64,000 nucleotides of DNA from Ypsolopha sequella (lineage: Eukaryota > Arthropoda > Insecta > Lepidoptera > Ypsolophidae), in contig OW204012.1 in NCBI GenBank assembly GCA_934047225.1, positions 1,612,001 through 1,676,000 on the forward strand, written 5' to 3'. A program made the translations under genes and the position numbers. Shown here piece after piece: positions 1 to 12,210 of this stretch; within the stretch, counting starts at the first letter, position 1; every line of letters starts with the position of its first letter. The notes beneath the pieces are model-generated. The model worked only from the letters and a program-made list of their open reading frames with translations, was not told the DNA's origin and made no database searches.

Positions 1-860
1 GCCTATTCACAGGCAAAACATAGTGCACTTACTTTAAACAATCACCAACTTGTATGTTACAATTACCTATGTTAACAAATAAAGAATGATTTGATTTGAT
101 TTGATCGTGATTGGTTCTCTAGCTGTGTTATAATAAATTTGGCCAATCACAGCACAGAATTGCGGTGTTATAATGTAATATTATAACATCGGTCAAACAA
201 TGTAGGTACTTGTAAAACTGTTTTTGATGTTGTAATTACCTTATTGTAGTATGGTAGTAAATAAAATAAATTAAATTGACTTTATTCGCTGTCAACCGCT
301 TGTTTTCAAATTGAGTGAACGATCGACGACGGGAAAATTAATACGAGGAAGTGAACGAAGTTCTTTCGTGGCCTCTACTCATTTATACCCGATCCCTAAC
401 ATCCCTGGGGATCCCTAAAGGGAGGTTATAGCAATTATTTTTCCCGCCAAAAGTGGGGCATCAAATTTTTTTTATTGCAACTCGCATCCACAAATTTAAT
501 AGCGAGTTATAGGCAATTTAGTAAAGTGATACTTTGCCAGCACTTTTATTGCTTACCGAGTACATTTTATTTGTTGTATAACATTTTATTTTACCTTAAA
601 CGGTCATATTTTCTCAATAACTTTAAGGGTAAGAGAACATCAATTTACCTCGTATATACATTTTGTTAGTGCCATTTAGGTTTTGGTACAAACATTTTTT
701 TTTTTTTTCTTTTTCTGCTTGTCTATTTATCTTGTGCTAAGTCAATAAAGTGTCAAAATCAAGTGTGAGTCAAAACTGACAAAAAGTCCCTTATTTTTCT
801 GGTATAAATGTAGCTTTCAGCTCAACCCGTTAAGCAGTTTTTAAGTTGTGCCGTGGTCGG
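1..860. other. AT-rich DNA, nothing identified
   Basis: No convincing exon or RNA gene. A 64-codon frame at 475-669 is Phe/Leu-rich and begins without an ATG; I do not accept it as a gene. Confidence 0.5.
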
Positions 861-869
861 AGGACATAT

Positions 870-1300
870 AAAACAAATTCCCATAGCTTAATTTCAAAAA
901 GATTTATTTTTAATTTTTTTTCAGTGAATATGCCATTTTAGGGCATAGTTTTCGTTTCTTTTGGTATAAAAAATAAACCATTATTTTTTTATGATTTTTC
1001 GAAGAATTGTCGGTTATGACGTCACTAGAGAATTTAAGATATTATACTGATTGTGATTGTGCTTATAAAAAAGTGGTCTGTCTCTGTCTGTCTCCTCATC
1101 TGTCATCCATCTGTCAAATTAGTTGGCAGTAAATAAGCAAATCTTGATAGCAAAAGACACATTTCTAAACAGCCATTTCTCAAGTGACGTTACACGAAGG
1201 CAAATGGAAGTTGCAACTTTTTCGTAAAAATATTATACAAATACTGCTTATTAAACTTAAATCTCTAAATGGTTTTCGAATTAGATTTAATGTTTGTCCG
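870..1300. repeat. Direct repeat, copy 1
   Basis: Shares long stretches (for example TTATAAAAAAGTGGTCT, ACACATTTCTAAACAG and ATGGTTTTCGAAT) in the same order with 2330-3095. The two copies are about 1.45 kb apart and 80-90% identical. Unknown family. Confidence 0.75.
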
Positions 1301-2330
1301 GCAATAATTAACTCGAGTATCGTTGATCGGAACGTCATAAAATTTGGTAGGCGAGTAAATGAGACAAAAAGAATTTTTAAGTTCGAACATGAGCCAGATC
1401 GGTCAAGGGGCTGTCGAGATAAGGGGTTGTAAGAGGTACATCTAGTCTATTTAAAAATAGCTGTATGTAGGTAGGACCCCAGTTGACCCCACCGCTCCCT
1501 TGCAGGCTGTGACGTGTGCAATTTACGAGGATCTGTCACTCACATATTAGCTGGCAGGGTTGTCACAAAGATCTAGTATTATGTCTAAAAATAGGTTTTT
1601 GAAAGGTGAATGTCGACGTTTTCGTTAGGCTTAGAAGATTATACTGTACAGTACAGTACTATACAGTGCAGTCCAGCTCTCCACTTGTGCATATAAACGC
1701 GTGCATATAAATTCATATACTTTTGCTGAAATGAAATGAAATATATTTATTTATGTAATGTAGGTATAACAGATACACTTATTACAGGTCAGTTTTAATG
1801 TTATATAAGTATTTAAATAATAATGTGTATAGGTAATAGTTTTATGTAATAAATAATAATATGAGAAATACGCAGACGAATAATAAAGGTTGGATTTACT
1901 TAAATTTAATAAAAAAGTTCACTTAAATAAAACAAAAATATAGGAATAAGGAATAAATATAATCATAAATATATGCAATACATATGATAAATATATGCCT
2001 AACTCCACCCATTCGATTAGTCTGGCTAAGAAAAAGGGCAAGAAACTTAGCAAGATCATGTCATGTCGCCGTCGAAATAATAGTTTGTTTAGATAAATGG
2101 CTTTATATATTATAAAACAATTGCTACAGTCTTATAAAGAATAATAGAATATAAAGAATTAAAATAGATGTACTTCAAGAGAGTTCAACAGACAGTGAGA
2201 GTTTGTATAGATCAACAGCGACAAGTCAAAAAAGAGACAGCTGTATTTACGCTACGTTACTTTAAACAAACATTAATCAGTATGATACAGTGTGTTGCAC
2301 TGTACATCCACGCGCCAAAAAAGCACTGTA
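1300..2330. other. AT-rich spacer with one dispersed-repeat fragment
   Basis: About 1990-2060 matches fragments at 7200-7262 and 43485-43545 (AAGGGCAAGAAACTTA), the end of a dispersed LINE- or SINE-like repeat. The rest is AT-rich and anonymous. Confidence 0.5.
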
Positions 2331-3095
2331 GATTTGTATTCGCAATTCCCATTGCTTAATTTCTAAAAGATTATTTTCATTTTTTTTCCGAGTATATACG
2401 CCATTTTAGTACATAGTTTTAATTTTTTTGGTATATAAATTAACCATTCATTATAATGATTTTTTTTTTAATTGTCCGACATGAAGTCACTTGAGAATTT
2501 TAGACATTATATAGATTGTGATTGCTTATAAAAAAGTGGTCTATCTCTGTCTGTCTACTCATCTGTCATCCATCCATCTGTCAAATCAGTCGGAAGCAAT
2601 TTATTACAAATTTATCTTGATAGCAAAGGACACATTTCTAAACAGTCATTTCTCAAGCGATGTCACAAGAAGTAAGTAAGTAAGTAATATATTTATTTCA
2701 TGCCACCATGTACATAATACACATACATAATACAGAATGGTAACTTAAAAAAAACTAAAAAGAAAAAATTTTATATAATAAAAACCTTACACTATTACCA
2801 GAATAAAGTAAAATATGTACAAAAATAAAAACTATTTGGTGGTAACAAAAACATATTGCTGCAAAACATTTAGCTTTGCAGCACTGGTTTTCGAATAATA
2901 CCCGAATGAAGTGACTCACGTCAGCCAGTGCGCGTTAAAGTTATTCGGACCTGTGACTAAACCATAAAACTAATCGTAATGAGTAATCAATTCAATTTAC
3001 TGATCATATACAACGAAGAAGGCAAATGGAATTTGACACAAGTTTGAAAATACAGCTTTTTTAACTTAAATCTCGAAATGGTTTTCGAATGAAAA
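2330..3095. repeat. Direct repeat, copy 2, interrupted by a 350-bp insertion
   Basis: Matches 870-1300 but is split: similarity stops near 2665 and resumes near 3015. The insert starts with an AGTA microsatellite and looks like an inverted LINE or SINE 3' end. Copy 1 is the empty-site version. Confidence 0.7.
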
Positions 3096-3305
3096 CACCT
3101 TAACATACCTCTAATTTAATGTAAGTGAATTGTAAGTGACAGCCCTAGTAAGATGTTGTTTACATGGCGCACAGGTCGGCCGAGCCGTTTAACCTCCTTC
3201 TTTATTTATCAGAACTACGCAACCCCCTTCTCGTTGCGAGGGATACACACTTTTGGTGATTTAAACTAGCATAAACACAAAGTGCATCGGTGATGTGATG
3301 TAACA

Positions 3306-5558
3306 CGAAAATGTTACCGTGTTCTACTGTGTATACTGAAAATGTTACCGTGTTCTACTGTGTATACTGAAAATGTAACCGTGTTCTACTGTGTATATTG
3401 AAAATGTTACCGTGTTCTACTGTGTATACTGAAAATGTTACCGTGTTCTACTGTGTATACTGAAAATGTTACCGTGTTCTACTGTGTATACTGAAAATGT
3501 TACCGTGTTCTACTGTGTATACTGAAAATGTAACCGTGTTCTACTGTGTATACTGAAAATGTTACCGTGTTCTACTGTGTATACTGCAAATGTTACCGTG
3601 TTCTAATGTATATACTGGAAATGTTACCGTGTTCTACTGTGTATACTGAAAATGTTACCGTGTTCCACTGTATATACTGGAAATGTTACCGTGTTCTACT
3701 GCTTATACTGAAAATGTTACCGTGTTCTACTGTATATACTGAAAATGTTACCGTGTTCTACTGTATATACTGGAAATGTTACCGTGTTCTACTGCTTATA
3801 CTGAAAATGTTACCGTGTTCCACTGTATATACTGGAAATGTTACCGTGTTCTACTGCTTATACTGAAAATGTTACCGTGTTCTAATGTATATACTGGAAA
3901 TGTTACCGTGTTCTACTGTGTATACTGAAAATGTTACCGTGTTCCACTGTATATACTGGAAATGTTACCGTGTTCTACTGCTTATACTGAAAATGTTACC
4001 GTGTTCTACTGTATATACTGGAAATGTTACCGTGTTCTACTGCTTATACTGAAAATGTTACCGTGTTCTACTGTATATACTGAAAATGTTACCGTGTTCT
4101 ACTGCTTATACTGAAAATGTTACCGTGTTCTACTGTGTATACTGAAAATGTTACCGTGTTCTACTGCTTATACTGAAAATGTTACCGTGTTCTACTGTAT
4201 ATACTGAAAATGTTACCGTGTTCTACTGCTTATACTGAAAATGTTACCGTGTTCTACTGTATATACTGAAAATGTTACCGTGTTCTACTGCTTATACTGA
4301 AAATGTTACCGTGTTCTACTGTATATACTGAAAATGTTACCGTGTTCTACTGCTTATACTGAAAATGTTACCGTGTTCTACTGTGTATACTGAAAATGTT
4401 ACCGTGTTCTACTGTGTATACTGAAAATGTTACCGTGTTCTACTGTGTAAACTGAAAATGTTACCGTGTTCTACTGTGTATACTGAAAATATAACCGTGT
4501 TCTACTGTGTATACTGAAAATGTTACCGTGTTCTACTGTGTATACTGCAAATGTTACCGTGTTCTAATGTATATACTGGAAATGTTACCGTGTTCTACTG
4601 TGTATACTGAAAATGTTACCGTGTTCCACTGTATATACTGGAAATGTTACCGTGTTCTACTGTATATACTGGAAATGTTACCGTGTTCTACTGCTTATAC
4701 TGAAAATGTTACCGTGTTCTACTGTATATACTGAAAATGTTACCGTGTTCTACTGCTTATACTGAAAATGTTACCGTGTTCTACTGTATATACTGAAAAT
4801 GTTACCGTGTTCTACTGCTTATACTGAAAATGTTACCGTGTTCTACTGTATATACTGAAAATGTTACCGTGTTCTACTGCTTATACTGAAAATGTTACCG
4901 TGTTCTACTGTATATACTGAAAATGTTACCGTGTTCTACTGCTTATACTGAAAATGTTACCGTGTTCTACTGTATATACTGAAAATGTTACCGTGTTCTA
5001 CTGCTTATACTGAAAATGTTACCGTGTTCTACTGCTTATACTGAAAATGTTACCGTGTTCTACTGCTTATACTGAAAATGTTACCGTGTTCTACTGTATA
5101 TACTGAAAATGTTACCGTGTTCTACTGCTTATACTGAAAATGTTACCGTGTTCTACTGTATATACTGAAAATGTTACCGTGTCCTACTGCTTATACTGAA
5201 AATGTTACCGTGTTCTACTGTATATACTGAAAATGTTACCGTGTTCTACTGCTTATACTGAAAATGTTACCGTGTTCTACTGCTTATACTGAAAATGTTA
5301 CCGTGTTCTACTGCTTATACTGAAAATGTTACCGTGTTCTACTGTATATACTGAAAATGTTACCGTGTTCTACTGCTTATACTGAAAATGTTACCGTGTT
5401 CTACTGTATATACTGAAAATGTTACCGTGTTCTACTGCTTATACTGAAAATGTTACCGTGTTCTACTGTATATACTGAAAATGTTACCGTGTTCTACTGC
5501 TTATACTGAAAATGTTACCGTGTTCTACTGTATATACTGGAAATGTTACCGTGTTCTA
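3306..5558. repeat. Minisatellite, 31-bp unit, about 73 copies
   Basis: The unit consists of GAAAATGTTACCGTGTTCT plus ACTGnnTATACT. Variants with GTGT, GCTT or GTAT alternate, giving 62-bp pairs over much of the right half. A block of about six variant units near 3510-3690 reappears near 4471-4651, exactly 961 bp (31 units) away. No unit is interrupted by foreign DNA. Short open frames inside are a by-product. Confidence 0.98.
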
Positions 5559-6430
5559 AAAATCAGGTGTTTCATAGAAAAGTTACATAGCTACGACCCA
5601 AATGTATGAGACAACTGTGTTTTTTAAGGTCTTGTAATACCTAAAAGGTACAGAGGAACCTTTATGGTGAGACTCCGTTGTCCGTCCGTATGTCACAGCC
5701 TCATAACTTTAGCACCGTTAAAAACAAAGACATGAAATTTGGTACAATATGGGTATCAAATTATAGGTACGAATTAAAAATCTGATTGTAAAAATATATA
5801 GTTTTGCTATATTTAATTGCATCTATTTCGAGACATCCTTGAAAAACCATAAAAAATATTATGTCCCCCCCCTTATCTCCAAAACTGGTGCACAGAAAAA
5901 TATGAAAAAAAACATGGTAATATGTGTTTACGTAAAGATTACAGAAAAAGTAAAGCGGTTGAGAAATTCACGAAAAAAAATTACAAAATTAAATTTATCA
6001 GTTACAATACGGAACACTAGGTATGCGAATGTGACTCGCACTTAGCCGGTTTATTTTTCTTAATTTCTCGATTTTTTTTCACGAAAAGTATGGACGATTT
6101 CTGTCGCCAGTTTCCGGCTTCCGCAACATCATCTGTGTATACTCGTAGAATGAGAATGTGTCGGTGTGCGCGGATGGATCCTTTTCGGACTCAAATACAA
6201 GTAGTTGTTTAAATTTTTCAAGTATTTTTTTTCACGTGGCTTTCTTACTTCCGAAAATAAAGTCAATTATATGGCCCGGGAATATGATAAATCAGTCAGT
6301 CAGGACATTCTCTTATTTAATATATTTAGCCAAAATTGTTATACTTACATTACACAACCATTATACTCACATACACACTTACACATTAAATAAACAATAA
6401 TTGTCCACTCTCGATGGAATTCGTGCGGCT
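5559..6430. other. AT-rich DNA with dispersed-repeat traces
   Basis: CTAAAAGGTACAGAGGAACC and the following GTCCGTCCGTATGTCAC look like a common moth short repeat. Small frames at 5839-6400 overlap each other and have no recognisable content. Confidence 0.4.
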
Positions 6431-6439
6431 CTCTGCAGG

Positions 6440-6670
6440 TGACGGCAGAATAACAGCGTCGCAGATTTCGGTTTGCGGCATTATGCTGAGTTGGAGCCTT
6501 TTTCTCTTTGCCGCGACACTCATACCACTATGATAAATTTAACTTTCTTTTTGTGTTTTAACTTAATTTTTCTTTTCTTTTATTTATGTTCTTATTTAAG
6601 CTCTACTTTGTTTTTGTATGTATGTGTCGTGTTTTTGAGAAATAAATGCCATATCTATCTATCTATCTCT
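6440..6670 (+). repeat. SINE-like repeat ending in a TATC microsatellite
   Basis: Shares the layout ATTATGCTGAGTTGGAGCCTTTTT with 40340-40590 (CTGAGTCAGAGACCTTTTTT) and 42840-42985 (TTTGGCCCTTTTTGCCAC). It has an AAATAAATGCC end before the simple repeat. Confidence 0.6.
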
Positions 6671-7450
6671 TACCTATCTATATGATCTCGCGTCCACATC
6701 TTCAAGCTGATTTACATCTACACCAAAGCCGATTCTAAAGGCTTTAATCTTAGTATTTGTGCTTTTAAAACTTATTTTTTTCCAAAGCAGTTTATCTTCT
6801 ATTCCAAACGCTAAAGGACTATTTTGCAATGAATTATTTTTCGATATAAAAAAAAATCAAATTCAAATAGTTTATTTTGCAAAGTAGGTATATAAGATAC
6901 ACGTTTCACAAATCAAAATTTAATCTTATATAAAAAAAAAATATATGTAATAAAATAATAAATGTACATGAACTAGATTAAACGTTTATTTAATTTATGT
7001 AGCAATATATATACAATTAAAATTATAGGTAAAATATTATTATACAAGGTGAAATCCAATCAACCGCCCGAACCCATACCGGAGACCCGGCCAGGGACCA
7101 GGAACAGGTTCAATGATCACCAACCGAGCCCCCAGCACGAATCCAGGCGGCCGACCAAATCCCATCCTATATACTACATAGTAATAGGTTATAATATATA
7201 AATACATGCCTACCTCCGTCCATTCGAGTAGTCTTGCTAAGAAGAAGGGCAAGAAACTTACCTTTCTATATGATCTCATGTCCGTGTCAATTGAAGCACA
7301 TCTTCAAGCTGATTTACATCTACACCAAAGCCGATTCTGAAGGCTTTAATTTTAGTTTTTGTGCTTTTAAAACCTAAACCAAAGCAATTTATCTTCTATT
7401 CCGAACTCTAAAGGACTATTTTGCAATGAATTATTTTTCGATATCTGAAA
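6670..7450. mobile_element. LINE or SINE 3'-end element flanked by a 180-bp direct duplication
   Basis: 6846-7262 is inverted relative to 61500-61860, with matching ends (ATTCAAATAGTTTATTTTGC against its complement) and the GC-rich core near 7060-7160. On both sides lie copies of one sequence: 6675-6845 and 7265-7445 (CTTCAAGCTGATTTACATCT). Confidence 0.7.
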
Positions 7451-7483
7451 CCAACATAATTTTTTCAACACAATCTACTGGTC

Positions 7484-7625
7484 CTCTAAAAAGGCCCTTT
7501 TGCATGAATCACATTATGATTCTGTTCTAATGCCGTCTCTTTTGCACGCGTGAAAAAACTCTGACTCTATCCTATTTTCAAATCATTCTATGATTCACCC
7601 AAGTCGGCCTTTTTAGATCCCCTGC
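7484..7625. repeat. Single arm of a fold-back family
   Basis: Matches 63478-63617 and, inverted, 63335-63475: CTAAAAAGGCC, ATTATGATTCTGTTCTAAT, TTTTGCACGCGTG and GATTCACCCAAGTCGGCC. Here only one arm is present. Confidence 0.75.
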
Positions 7626-7729
7626 TCTCCAAATCTGACATTCCCATAGCAGAACCCGGAAACGGCACACATTTCCACAAGACACACCAAAACCCTTTTG
7701 GATTTCCGTAAAATATCCAATTACCCACA

Positions 7730-7850
7730 TTCAATTACAGGAAAAGTCACAAAATAGCAGATCGGGATCCTCTCTTACAGCCAGGTGTCATAAAACGGGC
7801 CGGCGTACCTCAGGGCGCTGTATTGGGGCCTATAACGGGGTTTATGTCTG
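7730..7850 (+). pseudogene. Non-LTR reverse transcriptase fragment
   Basis: One short frame reads RAGVPQGAVLGPI, the conserved palm-region motif of jockey/CR1-type reverse transcriptases. The flanks do not keep the frame, so this is a decayed scrap. Confidence 0.6.
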
Positions 7851-7944
7851 TGTTTGGGGTGGTATTAAGGTATCGATAGGAATGGTGACACATTTTATGC
7901 CTGAGCCGGTCTGGTACATGTTGTTTTGGCACTGAACTTTCTGT

Positions 7945-9000
7945 TTAAGGCGATTACCATTGCCAAATTAGCAGCTCGATATTTGTCACTTCAAATATCG
8001 ACGGAAACGACATTGAAATAACGATCATATCAGCGCGCAATGCATAGTGGCTGTTACGACGCTCGCTGCGTCCTTGATAGGGTGAAATAGGAGAAAGTTA
8101 TACTTTTCACTTGGACGTGATTACTCGATTGAATAATCTTATGTTATGTTTATAGCTATAAAGTTTATCTATTTATCAAAGCATAGATGAATTCAATCGG
8201 CCAAGCCACTCAGGAGCAGTAGGGAATTTGAGGTCAAAAAACATCATTCAGTAAAAAAAAAATATCATGTAGAAGTTTTGGTGGCATGTAAAAGAAAACT
8301 GTTGCATATGTTGTCTAAGAGTTGATTATTCATAATACATTTTTTCATTATTTTTGGTTTGGCCATAAACGAGGAGTAGGCTTTAGAAAGTACCCATTTG
8401 GCAATAGTAAGGCCCTTAACGGGCTGCACAATGTTAAAATTCAGTCCTACTCTAACGCTTTCGTTTTTTAACTGTCTGTCTTGCTCCAATCTGATGTCGC
8501 GCACGCAAAACTTTTGTTATTTTGAAATCACAGCTACATTAGGACATTAACTATAATTTCTATACAAAATAAAAGATAATTTATTTGTCTTACAAATGTG
8601 CTAACATACAAAATACAATAAATACATAAGTGAAAAGACGAAAAGGTCTAAGCTCGGCATACAGCTAGCTGACACACATGTAGACAGCCGCCGATTTTCA
8701 CCTCAGCCTTGTAATACCACATGATGAAACACAAATTAGATTAAATTAAAGTAACTACAATAAATATTAACTACAAAATAAATTGAAAAAACAAAAATAT
8801 ATATATATATATATGTATACAGGTATAAAAAATATGTAATAAAGATTGTTTTTCCTAGTAAGTACCTGCGTGTGTTGGTTTCGTTTCAATCGGTTTTGAA
8901 ATATGGAAACTGACTCGCTTTTTTCGTGAAATTCATGCTTTTTTAAAAGTATTATAATTAATAGGAGATAATTGTCTTGCGTCAAAAAACCCCATTTTTT
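7945..9000. repeat. Dispersed repeat cluster (related to 20515-21240)
   Basis: 7949-8400 matches 20766-21235 in direct orientation (GGCGATTACC, AATTAGCAGCTCGAT). The parts at 8400-8560 and 8860-8990 match 20650-20765 and 20515-20640 in inverted orientation. It includes a short AT microsatellite near 8798-8816. No coding. Confidence 0.7.
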
Positions 9001-9159
9001 TTTCAAAATTTTACCATCTTCATTCTAAATCCTATGCAAAACTGATGTCTAGTATTGTGGAGCCCCTTAAATAACTCTGAGTGTTTAATTTACATACGTT
9101 CTTCGTGTTTGGGAATTATAATTCTGTGAAATAACACTAATAACACTAATAATGTGTTA

Positions 9160-9790
9160 AGAGGCTATGCGAATTTTATTTCGCTACACTCGTGTTTTAA
9201 ATTGTCCTCGTAATTTATTCATTTTCGCCCTTGTAGCATAAACTACTATTATTGGTTGTAAACGATTATCTTGTAGGCAATTGTTAAATATACTTTATGA
9301 TAAATAACAACAATCTGTGTAGATGCCATAGCATCATTGAGGCGACAAAAACAAGCCGCTATGGTAGCGCCTAGCTAACAATTTGGCGGCTCCCACAAAG
9401 TACGGAACCCTAATATCTTAACCGCTATATTTTTACTGTAATGTTTACATAACCACCTATTACCATGATTTTTTTCATATTGGGTACAAGCCTATGACAT
9501 TGCCAAAACTTTCTTAAAGATTCATGAGTTCATTATTACTGTTATTCAATAACAATTTTCATGGTTTATTTTTTGCTTGAAAGTTGATTTTAATGTTTTA
9601 CATCTACATATTAAATTTTGTTTTATTGTCAGTTTTATAATTAAAATTAAATCTTCAAAAACAGTTCGTCCTAAATGCCATCCATTTCCATGTTAAGATT
9701 CTTAATAATGTTTTTCAGATGACACTTTTCAAAAATTAAATTTATGTCGCTGTTAGCTTAATGTTGTCACATTCAAACACACAAAAATAA
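9160..9790. repeat. Two dispersed-repeat fragments
   Basis: 9170-9260 belongs to the family at 32465-32550 and 47690-47830 (GCCCTTGTAGCATAAACTAC). 9510-9790 is an inverted copy of 43855-44095 (AGCTTAATGTTGTC, GGATGGCATTTAGGACGAACTG in complement). Confidence 0.65.
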
Positions 9791-9925
9791 ATAAAATATG
9801 AATATGTCATTCCTATAAAAATGCAAACATGTTAATACTGAAAATTGAGTTTTCTACAAATTCTTCATACAAAACGAACATTTCATAGGTTTGCTCCTAA
9901 TATATTCACATTTTTGCATTTATTA

Positions 9926-9968
9926 GACTTATCTTGGACTTATCTTGGACTTATCTTAGACTTATCCA
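9926..9968. repeat. 11-bp tandem repeat, four copies
   Basis: GACTTATCTTG repeated four times with one base change. A TG-rich simple stretch follows at 10055-10125. Open frames across it are not supported. Confidence 0.85.
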
Positions 9969-10920
9969 TTTCATAAACCCGCAACCTAAGAATTTCAGGC
10001 AATGTTTACAGTATCACTATTGTGTTTATCCTATATTGTCTACAAATGTATGTGTTAGGGTGTCTTCGTACGGATGTACGTGTGTGTGCGTGTCTACGTA
10101 CAAATGCACGTGTGTGTGGGTGTCTTTAAAACTAGAAACCAGAAATCAGTTTACAGTTTCCATTATTTCTCGGATGATTTCAGGATTCACATCGTATCGG
10201 TAACAGCAATCTCATTGTTCAACCTTGTACCCGTCAATACCTCTGTGTTGGCCTTGCCTTTGGTATGAGCGTTTTTCTCAATGTTTTTTTTCTTAGTTCT
10301 TAGCTTTCCTCCAGGTGGCGCTGTTCATGTCACCATAGATAAAATATGTTTCGTTGCAATTAATATCAAAGTGGTTTTTAGTTTGTTTGGAATCTGTGCA
10401 AATTTTTTATTTGATTCTGTTGCTAAAGAATACGACAGTGCCATCTAGGAATCTTATTGAGCACTAAATTTGACATGACGAAAAACGCTCATTTCAACGG
10501 TTTTTGCTTAAATATGCGGAGTCAACTACTTACCTGTTAAACTGACAGACATGTTTTTTTAAGACCTTTATTGCGTTGTCACCTAATGTTTTAACTGAGC
10601 TTTCAAATAATCGGAGCACAGACAAAGAGATTTTTTGATTTAACTGTAGGCATACTTAATACCTTTGAAAATACTTAACCCGGTTTTTGGTACTCTTAAC
10701 TTGCTAAAGTAGTGGTAGTTTAAAACAATTAAGTCTTAGAGAAAAAATGACTAAAATTAAATCCTTTTTGATTTAGCAAATTCCAACTTTAGTTAAAGTC
10801 AATAAATTTAAGATTTAATCACTATTCTTGTTCGTTACTTGGGCTGGGCGAGCGAGCTCTATCAGGCGTGGTAATGACCAAGTGTAAGCTTGTCAAATTG
10901 TTAATCAACTTAACAGTTCA
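9969..10920. other. AT-rich DNA, no gene found
   Basis: Apart from the TG-rich tract near 10055-10125 I see only anonymous sequence. Confidence 0.45.
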
Positions 10921-10921
10921 G

Positions 10922-11290
10922 GTTAGATTTAACAGGTGGTAGAGCTGATGCCGGGCTCGACTGTGGAGGTACCACCGTCTTACTTGGAGACCCCCTCGAA
11001 GTAATTCGGGGGAGAGTGAGAGGATAGCCCACAGGCAAAAAACCAGGAGGCCCAACATGCCTGGGACCGATGGATGGCGGTAGCCATAATAGCCGGGCCT
11101 TATATGGAAAAGACTGGTGACGGGCAGCGGCGTCAATGATGCGAAGGTTCCGGCACCGCGCTCACCAACCCACCTGCCCAGCGTGTGTGAGTATGGGTAA
11201 TTCTTCCAGGATGACCGCTGGGAGTGGCAATTTCCTGGAAAGGCTTATGTCCAGCAGTGGATGAGGTTAGATTTACCACTATGTCGATGA
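10922..11290. mobile_element. LINE 3'-end family copy (inverted)
   Basis: Ends in GAAAGGCTTATGTCCAGCAG, the moth LINE tail that appears in the opposite orientation at 40860-41130, 50485-51205 and 59330-59695. The copies share ACCACCGTCTTACTTGGAGA and CAGCGTGTGTGAGTATGGG. Confidence 0.75.
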
Positions 11291-12210
11291 TTAAAGAAAG
11301 AGAGAGAAACATAAACAAGTGGATTACAGGTAGCGGCTCGGTTTTTGACGTCTGAACTTGACTGCGCTCGTTATTTTTTTTCTATTTTTGTGCGCGAATG
11401 AACACATGCGCTATGACTACCCCACCATTTTTGCCGAGCGTTTGAAAATCGTGCCGCGACATGTAACCGTGAGTGGATTAATTACAGCGCTACTCGCCCA
11501 CGCACTTCTCCCAATTTTGGTGACCTTTTGTAAAAATAAAAGCTTCGATGGCGACAGGGTCCAATCCCTGGGACCGAGCAGGATCAGCTCTCCTCACCAG
11601 GTTTACAGTCACGCTCTAATTGTGCAGGGCCTGTGCGCTCGGGACGGAGACTGCTCTACGGAACCAACATGTGACTTTTTGGCCTTTTTAGGGTTCCGTA
11701 GTCAACAACAAGGAACCCTTATAGTTTCGCCATGTCCGTCTGTCTGTCCGCGGCTTAGCTTAGAGACTATTAGTGGTAGAAAGCTGTAATTTGGCATTGG
11801 TATACATATTTATTACGCCAATAAATTAGTACAGTAAAATTTTGAAAAAGATTTTTTTTAGGGTACCTCCCCTACACGTAAAGTGGGGATGATTTTTTTT
11901 CTCGTCTATCCCCTAATGTGGGGTGTCGTTGGATAGGTAATTTAAAGATATTGGGGGTGTGAGAAGACCATTTTTCGATCCAGGGTTTCACAGGTGAGTG
12001 ATTGATGATATAAAAAATACCAAGTATTTCACATCATTTATCGCTTACCTGTGTGTCTTACGATCAAAGTGTTTGCGTTGGGCCTGGTTACTTATCTCCT
12101 TTGCTGCCTGTACTATGTTCACCAAATGCAAAAACTCACATTTATTTAATGCCTTTTGTACAAAAATAAGGATCATAAGGTTTGCGTTTGGGAACGCGAT
12201 CCGTCGCATA
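11291..12210. other. Repeat-rich stretch with a SINE-like piece
   Basis: 11686-11760 (GGGTTCCGTAGTCAACAACA, GTCCGTCTGTCTGTCCGCGG) is a common moth short repeat and 11830-11960 continues it. The 143-codon frame at 11358-11789 crosses this repeat and is not accepted as a gene. Confidence 0.5.

Noticed and set aside
3546..4734. Two frames encoding YTENVTVFYC-type repeats
   Set aside because: By-product of the 31-bp minisatellite; 31 is not a multiple of three and the frame rotates every unit.
3306..5558. CRISPR-like look of regularly repeated sequence
   Set aside because: Units are contiguous with no spacers, in a eukaryotic genome.
11358..11789. 143-codon frame
   Set aside because: Crosses a common moth short repeat (GGGTTCCGTAGTCAACAACA) and has no recognisable domain.
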